The notes under the pieces: model-generated
What the model was told of the DNA's origin: nothing
Database searches by the model: none
Seen by the model: only the letters and a program-made list of their open reading frames with translations
Shown: one piece after another, positions 26,521 to 34,385 of the stretch
Numbering within the stretch: position 1 is the first letter of the stretch
Layout of the letters: the number at the start of each line of letters is the position of its first letter
Position numbers and translations under genes: made by a program
NCBI GenBank assembly: GCA_964463695.1
Contig: CAYXCZ010000007.1
Coordinates: 62,001 to 126,000, forward strand
DNA: 64,000 bases
From: JALNZU01 sp964463695
Lineage (GTDB): Bacteria; Bacteroidota; Bacteroidia; Bacteroidales; F082
Reading direction: 5' to 3'

Positions 26521-26597
26521 ATATACTTTTATTTAATTACAAATCAAATTTTTACAATTTGATTAGATTGCATTGAATAAATATTAACTCCACAATT

Positions 26598-29471
26598 CTA
26601 ATTCGTAAGATGCAGTTCCGGTTTAAGATAGAAAGCTGTATAACTATCCGTAGAAGTTACAATCTCTTCAGGACTACCCTGACAAATGATAGTACCCCCA
26701 TTTGCTCCGCCTTCGGGCCCCATATCAATAACATGGTCTGCAACTTTGATTACTTCCATATTATGCTCAATAATAAGAACTGTATTTCCTTTATCAACCA
26801 ATTTGTTGAGAACATCAAGAAGCACTTTTACATCTTCGAAATGCAGTCCAGTTGTAGGTTCATCCAAAATATAAAGCGTTTTTCCTGTATCTTTTTTTGA
26901 GAGTTCAGATGCCAATTTTACGCGTTGAGCTTCTCCTCCAGAAATAGTTGTAGAAGCCTGACCCAGACTTACATAACCCAAACCTACCTCTTTTAATGTC
27001 TTGATCTTATGCTGAATCGTTGGGATATTTTCGAAGAAATCCATAGCCTGATCAATGGTGAGATTCAGAATGTCGTTGATCGACTTACCCTTATAGCGAA
27101 CTTCCAGTGTTTCGCGGTTATAGCGCTTACCCCCACAATCTTCGCAAACAACCGAAACATCTGGCAGAAAATTCATTTCAATAAGTCTTAATCCTGCACC
27201 TTTACACGTTTCACATCTGCCGCCTGTTACGTTGAAAGAAAATCTTCCGGGTTTATAACCCCGAATCCGAGACTCAGGCAGTTCGCCAAATAGTTTGCGA
27301 ATCTCATCGAAAACTTTGGTATAAGTTGCCGGGTTCGATCTGGGAGTCCGGCCAATCGGAGATTGATCAATTTCAATGACTTTATCAATATTTTCCAATC
27401 CTTGCAGTGTATCGTAAGGTAAAGGCTGCTTTATTGATTGATAAAAGTGTTTGCTTAAAATAGGATAAAGGGTTTCGTTGATTATACTTGATTTCCCCGA
27501 ACCAGAGACACCTGTGACACAAATCATTTTCCCTAAAGGAAGAGTGAGTGTCACGTTTTTTAAGTTATTTCCTTTAGCTCCACTTAAAACCAAAAATTTA
27601 CCCTTATGCCCTACCCTTCTTGCAGCAGGAACTTCGATAGAACGCTTGCCATTCAGGTACTCGCATGTAATACTGGAACAATCCATCATCTCACCTGGTT
27701 TACCCTGAGCAACGACCAAACCGCCATGAATTCCGGCCCCAGGTCCAATATCAACCACATGGTCGGCAGCAAGAATGGTATCTTTATCATGTTCAACCAC
27801 AATGACTGAGTTGCCAATATCGCGTAATTGCTTGAGCGAGTTGATTAAACGATGGTTATCACGCTGATGTAAACCAATGCTCGGTTCGTCGAGAATGTAC
27901 AATACGCCGGTAAGTTGAGAACCAATTTGAGTAGCCAGACGAATTCGTTGTGACTCACCACCAGATAAGGTATTTGCCGGACGATTGAGATTCAGATAAT
28001 CAATTCCCACTTCCAGTAAAAAATCGATCCTCTTTTCAATCTCCCTCAGGATTTCACGCGCGATCTGAAATTGTTTCTCCGATATTCTAGAGGGAAGCTC
28101 TTTAATCCAGCCAGCCAGACTTTTTATGTCCATGGTGGCAGCTTCAGCGATATTTTTTTTATCAATCAAAAAATACCTTGATTCTTTTTTAAGTCGTGTT
28201 CCTTCACAAACCGGGCAAGCAACGTGGTTCATAAAGCCAGTAGCCCAGCGCTTTATAGCAGGTGAGGCATTTTCATTGTTTTGATTGGCAATGAAATTAA
28301 TTATACCCTCAAAGTTAAGAGTATAGGAGGTAACGACCCCCAAATATTCCTTTTTTACTTCGAAAGACTGGGAAGATCCGTATAACAAAACATCTATTGC
28401 TTCTTCCGGAATTTCACTTATTGGAGTATTCAATCCGAAGCCAAATTTAATCCCTATAGCTTCCATTTGATTGAAAATCCAATTATTTTTAAAGTCACCT
28501 AAAGGAGCAAGTCCACCTTTTTTGATACTTAAAGCGGGATCTGGAATGATCTTTGTCATGTCAATTTCAGTAACCTCGCCTAACCCATTGCATTTAGGAC
28601 ACGCACCATATGGAGAATTAAAAGAGAATGAATTTGGTTCAGGCTCATCATATGAAATTCCGGTAGTCGGGCACATGAGTAGCCTGCTGAAATACCTGAG
28701 GTGGGAAGAATCAACGTCAAGAAGTTGCATAAGACCCTTTCCATGCTTCATAGCCGTTTGAACCGATTCGGATAGCCTACGCTCATCCTTATCAACCAAC
28801 TCGAGACGATCTATAACTATTTCGATATCATGTACTTTATAGCGATCGAGCTGCATACCAAACGAAATCTCGCGTATCTCACCATCAACCCTTACCTTGA
28901 CAAATCCAGCCTGTCGAATCTGTTCAAAAAGTTCGCGATAATGCCCTTTTCTTGCTCTGACAATTGGAGCAAGCAAGATGATACGCTTACCCGAAAATTG
29001 TTCTAGAATCAATTGAACGATTTGGTCTTCGGAGTATTTAACCATTTGTTCGCCAGTCTCATAAGAAAAAGCATCGGCAGCTCTGGCATACAATAAACGT
29101 AAAAAGTCGTAAATCTCAGTAATTGTTCCTACAGTGGATCTTGGGTTTCGATTCACTGATTTTTGTTCGATAGAGATAACCGGACTCAGGCCGGTGATTT
29201 TATCAACCTCGGGGCGCTCCATGCTACCGATAAATTGTCGGGCATAGGCCGAAAACGATTCCATATAACGCCGTTGACCTTCAGCATAAATAGTGTCAAA
29301 AGCCAAAGATGACTTGCCACTTCCACTTAATCCTGTTATTACAACTAATTCATTCCGTGGTATTTTCAAGTCAATATTTCTGAGATTATGCATGCGGGCA
29401 CCATAAATCTCGAGAAATTTATCCTCAGCAAAACTTTCTTGTTTCATACCTTCCTGTTCGTTTAATTTCAC
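26598..29471 (-). CDS. uvrA: Excinuclease ABC subunit A
   Basis: Damage-recognition ATPase of nucleotide excision repair, 957 residues. It has two ABC ATPase halves: Walker A GLSGSGKSS (about residue 48) and GVSGSGKSS (about 650), ABC signatures NTLSGGESQRIRLA and TTISGGEAQRVKLA, and Walker B YILDEPSIGLH and YILDEPTTGLH. Zinc modules CPVCEGTRL and CETCKGAG...CEDCGGKRY are present. The N-terminus MKLNEQEGMKQESFAEDKFLEI has several possible starts. The chosen ATG overlaps the transglycosylase stop by 4 bases, which suggests coupling. Confidence 0.98.
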   Translation of the reverse strand: MKLNEQEGMKQESFAEDKFLEIYGARMHNLRNIDLKIPRNELVVITGLSGSGKSSLAFDTIYAEGQRRYMESFSAYARQFIGSMERPEVDKITGLSPVISIEQKSVNRNPRSTVGTITEIYDFLRLLYARAADAFSYETGEQMVKYSEDQIVQLILEQFSGKRIILLAPIVRARKGHYRELFEQIRQAGFVKVRVDGEIREISFGMQLDRYKVHDIEIVIDRLELVDKDERRLSESVQTAMKHGKGLMQLLDVDSSHLRYFSRLLMCPTTGISYDEPEPNSFSFNSPYGACPKCNGLGEVTEIDMTKIIPDPALSIKKGGLAPLGDFKNNWIFNQMEAIGIKFGFGLNTPISEIPEEAIDVLLYGSSQSFEVKKEYLGVVTSYTLNFEGIINFIANQNNENASPAIKRWATGFMNHVACPVCEGTRLKKESRYFLIDKKNIAEAATMDIKSLAGWIKELPSRISEKQFQIAREILREIEKRIDFLLEVGIDYLNLNRPANTLSGGESQRIRLATQIGSQLTGVLYILDEPSIGLHQRDNHRLINSLKQLRDIGNSVIVVEHDKDTILAADHVVDIGPGAGIHGGLVVAQGKPGEMMDCSSITCEYLNGKRSIEVPAARRVGHKGKFLVLSGAKGNNLKNVTLTLPLGKMICVTGVSGSGKSSIINETLYPILSKHFYQSIKQPLPYDTLQGLENIDKVIEIDQSPIGRTPRSNPATYTKVFDEIRKLFGELPESRIRGYKPGRFSFNVTGGRCETCKGAGLRLIEMNFLPDVSVVCEDCGGKRYNRETLEVRYKGKSINDILNLTIDQAMDFFENIPTIQHKIKTLKEVGLGYVSLGQASTTISGGEAQRVKLASELSKKDTGKTLYILDEPTTGLHFEDVKVLLDVLNKLVDKGNTVLIIEHNMEVIKVADHVIDMGPEGGANGGTIICQGSPEEIVTSTDSYTAFYLKPELHLTN

Positions 29472-30466
29472 TTCGTGTCTGAAGATATTTCATAGACTTC
29501 ATGTGTCCGGTTGAATGGCTCAAGCGGAATTTTAATTTCATAAGAAGAGCCGGGACTTACAACCAGTTTGTTGGAACGCAACCAAGGATTAAAAATCTTT
29601 AAAAGTTTATAGGAAATCTTATAATTTTTGGCAAAAGCTGCTAAATCGGTGATCGTTTGCTGCACTTTGACTGTCTTAAACTGATAAGGCAGATATGATT
29701 TTTCATCCATTGGATAGAAACCAAACTCAGCAGGATTAGCATATATTATTTTCATTGCCATGATACGGTACAAATAACGCTCTGTTTCTTCAGCCATTAG
29801 CAAATCGAAGTAAGAGGAGGCTTTTTGCTCAGCTAAAAATCCATCAATTCGCTTTGTTCCAGCATTATATGCTGCAGCAACAAGTGCCCAGCTTTTATAC
29901 TTTTCGTATGCTTTGTTCAGATAGCGGCAAGCTGCATGAGTAGATTTTTCAATATGATAACGTTCATCAACATCAGCATTTACCTCCATTTGATACTCCT
30001 TCGCAGTTCCTTCCATAAATTGCCAAAATCCTGAGGCCCCTGCAGGGCTGCGCGTATTGGTGAGGTTACTTTCAATCATACTGAGGAACTTAAAATCATC
30101 GGGAATGCCATTTTCCTTCAAAATGGGCTCTATTACGGGAAACCATCTTTCGGAGCGCTTGAGAATCAAAAGAGTAGAACTATGCCAATAAACATTCACA
30201 AGTAACTCACGTTCAATACTCTCAAAAACATAGAAAATCTCTGTTGGAATTTTCTCTCCGGCAAAGTATAAGCTTTCATTTATCGAAGGCGCAATAATCC
30301 TGTAATCATGCCGGCTCATTATTGTTTCCTTGCTTTCATTTTCATCTTCATTGCTCTGTGCGCTTAAATGTGCTTTATAATCACATCCGGCAAATGAAAT
30401 CGCTATGTAAAGTAGTAGAAAAAAGGAAAGAAAAACAGAAGCAACATGCCTGGCAGCTGAGTTCAT
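29468..30466 (-). CDS. Lipoprotein lytic murein transglycosylase (SLT domain)
   Basis: The 332-residue product has a lipoprotein signal with the lipobox SFAGC (Cys28), so it should be anchored to a membrane facing the periplasm. The SLT domain (about 105-245) has the catalytic Glu132 in SMIESNLTNTRSPAGASGFWQFM, then YNAGTKRIDGFL. A C-terminal LysM-like region (about 270-325) contains 'ITDLAAFAKNYKISYKLL'. The layout is MltD-like. It cleaves glycan strands to 1,6-anhydromuropeptides. It sits between rfbC (27-base gap) and uvrA (4-base overlap). Confidence 0.9.
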   Translation of the reverse strand: MNSAARHVASVFLSFFLLLYIAISFAGCDYKAHLSAQSNEDENESKETIMSRHDYRIIAPSINESLYFAGEKIPTEIFYVFESIERELLVNVYWHSSTLLILKRSERWFPVIEPILKENGIPDDFKFLSMIESNLTNTRSPAGASGFWQFMEGTAKEYQMEVNADVDERYHIEKSTHAACRYLNKAYEKYKSWALVAAAYNAGTKRIDGFLAEQKASSYFDLLMAEETERYLYRIMAMKIIYANPAEFGFYPMDEKSYLPYQFKTVKVQQTITDLAAFAKNYKISYKLLKIFNPWLRSNKLVVSPGSSYEIKIPLEPFNRTHEVYEISSDTK

Positions 30467-30493
30467 AAGAGAAATATGAAATGATGAAAAATG

Positions 30494-31036
30494 TTAAAAA
30501 GGGCTAATAAAATCTTTGAAAAGTGGGGCTTGCTGATCCTTTTCAGATAGAATCGGATTCTCAACACCCCATTCGATATTTAAATCAGGGTCGTTCCACC
30601 TGATGCTGCCTTCAGAAACTTTACTATACACATTAGTACATTTGTAAAAGAAAACCGTATTGTCTTCCAGGGTTACAAAACCATGAGCAAAACCAGGCGG
30701 GACCCAATACATCCACTTGTTGGACTCAGTTAGCACGATAGAAGCCCATTCGCCATATGTTGGAGAGTTTCTACGAATATCGACAGCAACATCCAACACA
30801 GAACCTTTCATTACACGAACAAGTTTCCCTTGCGCAAATGGAGGTGCTTGAAAATGAAGTCCGCGTAAAACCCCTTTCATGGATTTAGATTCATTATCCT
30901 GAACGAAATTATGATCAATTCCCATACTCAGAAACTTTTCTTTGTTATATGACTCAAAGAAATAACCGCGGTTATCTTCAAAAACAGCTGGCTTAACAAT
31001 CAATAAATCAGGTATTTTGGTTTCAATAATCTCCAT
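30494..31036 (-). CDS. rfbC: dTDP-4-dehydrorhamnose 3,5-epimerase
   Basis: The 180-residue cupin-fold epimerase makes dTDP-4-keto-L-rhamnose for surface polysaccharide. It shows GVLRGLHFQAPPFAQGKLVR (catalytic His in GLHFQ), GSVLDVAVDIRRNSPTYG, and 'WVPPGFAHGFVTLEDNTVFF' with Tyr in FFYKCTNVY. The other rml genes (rfbA, B, D) are not in the window, so this copy is detached from the rhamnose cluster. It begins a minus-strand run with the transglycosylase and uvrA, just downstream of the lpdA terminator. Confidence 0.96.
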   Translation of the reverse strand: MEIIETKIPDLLIVKPAVFEDNRGYFFESYNKEKFLSMGIDHNFVQDNESKSMKGVLRGLHFQAPPFAQGKLVRVMKGSVLDVAVDIRRNSPTYGEWASIVLTESNKWMYWVPPGFAHGFVTLEDNTVFFYKCTNVYSKVSEGSIRWNDPDLNIEWGVENPILSEKDQQAPLFKDFISPF

Positions 31037-31055
31037 GACAAAGGCTTTTATGATA

Positions 31056-31095
31056 AAAAAATGAACCGATCACATTAGTTGCAACCGGTTCGATG
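31056..31095 (-). terminator. Intrinsic terminator of lpdA
   Basis: On the minus strand GAACCG (31091-31086) pairs with CGGTTC (31068-31063), followed by ATTTTTTT. The loop is 17 bases, so moderate strength. Confidence 0.6.
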
Positions 31096-31104
31096 AATTA
31101 ATTT

Positions 31105-32496
31105 CTACAAATGAATTACCTCACCATATGCATCGGCGGCGGCCTCCATTATGGCCTCCGACATGGTTGGGTGCGGGTGAATGGTATTAATAATTTCGTG
31201 TCCTGTTGTTTCCAGTTTTCGGGCAACAACAGCTTCAGCAATCATTTCAGTTACATTATCGCCTATCATATGACAGCCAAGCCATTCTCCATATTTTGCA
31301 TCGAAGATGACTTTCACAAAACCATCTTTATTGCCTGAAGCACTAGCTTTTCCAGACGCCGAAAATGGAAACTTACCAACTTTAATTTCATAACCAGCTT
31401 CTTTCGCCTGCTTTTCAGTCAAACCGACAGAAGCTACTTCGGGGTTTGTATAAGTACAAGATGGAATATTACCATAATCAACAGGCTCTGGGTTCAACCC
31501 ACAAATAGCCTCCACACAAGTAATTCCTTCATGAGATGCAGTATGCGCCAAAGCAGGTCCGTGAACGATATCACCAATGGCATATACGCCCTCAACTGAA
31601 GTTTTGTAAAAAGCATCGACGATCACTTTTCCTTTGTCAGTTTTTACGCCAACTTCTTCAAGACCAAGTCCTTCGAGATTAGTTGCAATACCAACAGCTG
31701 AAAGAACGATGTCAGCATTCATCACTTCTTCGCCCTTTTTTGTTTTAATGACGACTTTACATCCATCACCTGAAGTATCAACAGATTCGACACTTGCTCC
31801 GGTCATGATTTTCATCTTGGCTTTTTTGAAAGAACGTTCCAGTTGTTTTGAAACCTCCTCATCTTCAATAGGTAATATATTTGGCAAATATTCAACAAGT
31901 GTCACGTCAACGCCCATCGAATTATAAAAATAAGCAAATTCACTTCCAATAGCACCAGATCCAACAACAACCATTGATTTGGGCATTTGAGGCAGAACCA
32001 TTGCATCGCGGTAGCTTATTACTTTCTTTCCATCAATTTTAAGATTGGGAAGTTCGCGGGCTCTTGCACCTGTAGCCAGAATAATATGATCAGCTTCATA
32101 AGCCTGCTTTTTGCCGTCAGCATCCGTTACTTCAACTTTTTTATTTCCTGAAAGTTTGCCAAAGCCGTTGATAAGCTCAATTTTATTTTTCTTAAAAAGA
32201 AACTGAACGCCTTTGCTCATTCCTTCAGCTACTCCCCTACTTCGTTTTACAATTGCCTCAAAATCAGGGATTGGCTCAGAATTCAGCGTAATGCCATAAT
32301 CACTGGCATGCTTCATATAATTGAACACCTGGGCGCTTTTAAGGAGTGCTTTTGTTGGGATGCACCCCCAATTGAGGCAAATACCACCAATTTCAGCTTT
32401 CTCGACAACTGCCACTTTTTTACCAAGTTGTGATGCCCTTATAGCAGCCACATAACCACCAGGACCACTGCCTATTACGATTAGATCATATTTCAT
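31105..32496 (-). CDS. lpdA: Dihydrolipoyl dehydrogenase (E3)
   Basis: The 463-residue flavoprotein reoxidises dihydrolipoamide of 2-oxoacid dehydrogenase complexes or the glycine cleavage system. It has the FAD motif GSGPGGYVAAIRASQLG at 9-25, the redox disulfide Cys40-Cys45 in GGICLNWGCIPTK, the NAD motif VVGSGAIGSEFAYF, the second FAD strand VYAIGDI, and the active-site base in HTIHPHPTMSEA. No E1/E2 genes are adjacent, so the partner complex is unknown. It is monocistronic with its own terminator. Confidence 0.97.
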   Translation of the reverse strand: MKYDLIVIGSGPGGYVAAIRASQLGKKVAVVEKAEIGGICLNWGCIPTKALLKSAQVFNYMKHASDYGITLNSEPIPDFEAIVKRSRGVAEGMSKGVQFLFKKNKIELINGFGKLSGNKKVEVTDADGKKQAYEADHIILATGARARELPNLKIDGKKVISYRDAMVLPQMPKSMVVVGSGAIGSEFAYFYNSMGVDVTLVEYLPNILPIEDEEVSKQLERSFKKAKMKIMTGASVESVDTSGDGCKVVIKTKKGEEVMNADIVLSAVGIATNLEGLGLEEVGVKTDKGKVIVDAFYKTSVEGVYAIGDIVHGPALAHTASHEGITCVEAICGLNPEPVDYGNIPSCTYTNPEVASVGLTEKQAKEAGYEIKVGKFPFSASGKASASGNKDGFVKVIFDAKYGEWLGCHMIGDNVTEMIAEAVVARKLETTGHEIINTIHPHPTMSEAIMEAAADAYGEVIHL

Positions 32497-32702
32497 AAAT
32501 GCAATTATTTTTGAATGGAATTAATTTACAAAAGTACAAATTTAGTGAGAGATAAAAGAAAACCCATTAATACATTGCTTCTTCAAGCAAAATTCTTTTA
32601 ATAAACGTCAATTTTCGAAAAGTGTTCAAAAAAGAAAGTGCTTGAAGATAGCATAGACAACCAGTCGACATATCGGGAAAGTGTTATTTGCAGTGAATGA
32701 AT

Positions 32703-32710
32703 TATCTTTG
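32703..32710 (+). promoter_or_regulatory. -7 element of a promoter ahead of the structured leader
   Basis: TATCTTTG matches TAnnTTTG. Predicted transcription start is around 32715, exactly at the base of the hairpin. Confidence 0.6.
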
Positions 32711-32714
32711 CAGC

Positions 32715-32790
32715 GAACTTCCGGCGAAAAAAACTCTCTACTTGCAAAATGAGGTCGGTGAGGAGCCGGCAAGCCGGAAGTTCATTTTTT
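32715..32790 (+). ncRNA. Candidate structured leader RNA or small RNA with terminator-like end
   Basis: GAACTTCCGGC (32715-32725) is perfectly complementary to GCCGGAAGTTC (32773-32783), an 11-bp stem enclosing 47 bases and followed by ATTTTTT. A second GCCGG at 32765-32769 competes for the same CCGGC. The T run ends 11 bases before the ATG at 32802. This would suit an attenuator, a riboswitch-like leader or a stand-alone ~75-base RNA. I do not recognise a known riboswitch or SRP/6S signature in it. Confidence 0.45.
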
Positions 32791-32801
32791 AGATTACCAG
32801 G

Positions 32802-33242
32802 ATGAAATATTTTAGTTTGCCTTATTTTTTTGTAGGAATTCAACTCAGCTGTTTATTTATACTAGCTGCAACAGGCCCACTTCTGGCAAACAGCGAGTGG
32901 GGAATCCTTGTTGAGTTTGCAGGTATCTTTCTTGCTATCCTTGCTATTTACCATATGCGAATTGGAAATTTCAATATCGCTCCGGTTCCAAAAACTAATG
33001 GAGATTTGGTTACAACCGGCATTTACAAATACATCCGCCACCCCATGTATTTAGCTCAACTAATGGCTGTTATACCATTGCTTTACGATCACTACACACA
33101 TTTTCGATTAATAGTTTGGTTAGTTTTATTGATCAACCTGCTTTTTAAGCAAAACCACGAAGAGAAACTCTTAAAGGAACATTTCAAAGGCTACTCATCC
33201 TACATGAAAACTTCCTGGAGAATGATTCCTTTTATTTATTGA
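32802..33242 (+). CDS. Small membrane methyltransferase of the isoprenylcysteine/phospholipid methyltransferase type
   Basis: The 146-residue integral membrane protein has about four hydrophobic segments. The C-terminal half carries the SAM-binding signature of the PEMT/ICMT family: LVTTGIYKYIRHPMYLAQL, then KQNHEEKLLKEHFKGYSSYMK near the end. Bacterial members methylate lipids or other small hydrophobic substrates; the substrate here is unknown. It follows the hairpin leader at 32715-32790, so its expression may be controlled by attenuation. Confidence 0.85.
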   Translation: MKYFSLPYFFVGIQLSCLFILAATGPLLANSEWGILVEFAGIFLAILAIYHMRIGNFNIAPVPKTNGDLVTTGIYKYIRHPMYLAQLMAVIPLLYDHYTHFRLIVWLVLLINLLFKQNHEEKLLKEHFKGYSSYMKTSWRMIPFIY

Positions 33243-33357
33243 ACTTTTGGTCATAATGCCAGCGAAGGCTGAAATTTTGTCACACAAATTTGACTCCTGG
33301 CAACCATTTACTCAATGGCACATTAATTGATTCTATAGCCAACAAATTAAATCGAAA

Positions 33358-33954
33358 ATGGCTATCACAGCAATCCACTCATATGATGAGTTGCAAAAAA
33401 ATCTGAAAAAAGACAAAAAAAATTATCTACTTCTTTATAAATCAGGTGCTGAGGCCAGCGATTGCAGCTACAAGAACCTCGAAGAAGTAGCTTCAAAAAA
33501 TGATGCAATTGACGTCTTAGGGGCTGATGTGGTGCTGGTTCGCGATATTCATACCGCCTATAATATCAACAGTGTCCCCTCACTATTAGTATTTGAGGGA
33601 GAAAAATTTATTAACGTTATAAAAGGCTGTAACGAACCTTCATATTATATTTCACTTTTTGAAGAATCATATTTTCATGCCTTTAGCAGTGATTCAGGTC
33701 AGCGGCAAAAACATGTCACAGTGTACTCAACTCCAAGCTGCTCGTGGTGCACTACTTTAAAAAACTATCTGCGTTCCAATAATATCCGATTCACTGATAT
33801 CGACGTTTCGAAAAATCAACAGGCAGCAGAACAGATGGTTCGCAAAAGTGGTCAGCAAGGTGTGCCACAAACAGATATTGAAGGACAAATCATCGTAGGT
33901 TTCGACAAAAACCGCATTAACTCCATTTTAGGAATTCAACATTCTAACAATTAA
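33358..33954 (+). CDS. Thioredoxin-fold / glutaredoxin two-domain protein
   Basis: The 198-residue product has two redox-fold domains. The N-terminal one (1-108) looks like a thioredoxin fold ('NYLLLYKSGAEASDCSYKNL' and the cis-Pro loop INSVPSLLVFEGEKF) but lacks a CxxC; only a lone Cys remains. The C-terminal one (118-198) is a glutaredoxin with Cys128-Ser-Trp-Cys131 in YSTPSCSWCTTLKNYL and the cis-Pro in GQQGVPQTDI. The cytoplasmic domain order resembles a degenerate Trx platform presenting an active Grx. A GroES-like gene begins 11 bases after it, so they are probably co-transcribed. Confidence 0.85.
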   Translation: MAITAIHSYDELQKNLKKDKKNYLLLYKSGAEASDCSYKNLEEVASKNDAIDVLGADVVLVRDIHTAYNINSVPSLLVFEGEKFINVIKGCNEPSYYISLFEESYFHAFSSDSGQRQKHVTVYSTPSCSWCTTLKNYLRSNNIRFTDIDVSKNQQAAEQMVRKSGQQGVPQTDIEGQIIVGFDKNRINSILGIQHSNN

Positions 33955-33965
33955 TACATCATCAA

Positions 33966-34253
33966 ATGAAAGAATTACAACCTCTTAACGAAAATGTTAT
34001 TCTCGACATGAGTAGCGACAAATCGGAACAACGCACAGCTTCGGGTATCATTATTCCTGACACAGCAAAAGAAAAACCGCAAACGGCAAAAGTGCTTGCA
34101 ATTGGAACGATCGAAAACCCTGCAATTGCCATTGGCGATACAGTGCTGTTTAAGAAATACTCAGGCACAGAGCTTGACTACGAAGGAAAGAAAATGCTCG
34201 TTATTCCTTACGCTGACCTAATGGCCAAAGTAGTTGAGACTGACGAGATATAG
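33966..34253 (+). CDS. groS: GroES-like co-chaperonin, without groEL beside it
   Basis: A 95-residue cpn10-fold protein. The mobile-loop motif ASGIIIPDTAKEKPQ, the GDTVLFKKYSGTEL strand and VIPYADLMAKV match GroES in order. The N-terminus MKELQPLNENVIL replaces the usual I.PL.DRV, and the segment between the loop and GDTVLF is short, so it is divergent. No groEL follows: a terminator lies 20 bases after the stop. It is either a second, specialised GroES or the only one displaced from groEL. It shares a transcript with the Trx/Grx protein. Confidence 0.75.
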   Translation: MKELQPLNENVILDMSSDKSEQRTASGIIIPDTAKEKPQTAKVLAIGTIENPAIAIGDTVLFKKYSGTELDYEGKKMLVIPYADLMAKVVETDEI

Positions 34254-34273
34254 CAAGACTAAAAGTAATTTTG

Positions 34274-34316
34274 AACTGTCCTGGAATTCGATGATGAATT
34301 TCAGGACAGTTTTTTT
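34274..34316 (+). terminator. Intrinsic terminator after the GroES-like gene
   Basis: AACTGTCCTG (34274-34283) pairs with CAGGACAGTT (34302-34311), followed by a T run. An inner AATTC/GAATT pair extends the hairpin. Confidence 0.9.
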
Positions 34317-34385
34317 GTATTCTTTTTTAAAACTAAATTTGTTCGAGTCAGAGTTTAAATATTCATTCGAATTCAAAAGCTTCAT

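Larger units (their letters stand above)
26154..26597. other. 444-base intergenic region between sco and uvrA
   Basis: AT-rich. It holds a perfect inverted repeat at 26200-26220 near the sco start and a long terminator at 26479-26520 near the uvrA stop. Between them I see no frame with coding character and no structured RNA I recognise. Confidence 0.6.
32497..32801. other. 305-base intergenic region between lpdA and the methyltransferase gene
   Basis: The left two thirds carry no recognisable element. The right third (32703-32790) holds a promoter box and a long hairpin, listed separately. The open frame on the minus strand through here (32598-32843) has no coding character. Confidence 0.6.

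Noticed and set aside
30494..31036. rfbC as a sign of a surface-polysaccharide cluster
   Set aside because: No glycosyltransferase, Wzx/Wzy or other rml gene is adjacent; neighbours are a transglycosylase and uvrA.
32598..32843. Open frame on the minus strand (81 codons)
   Set aside because: It runs through the hairpin leader and the start of the methyltransferase gene; no conserved motif, no promoter.
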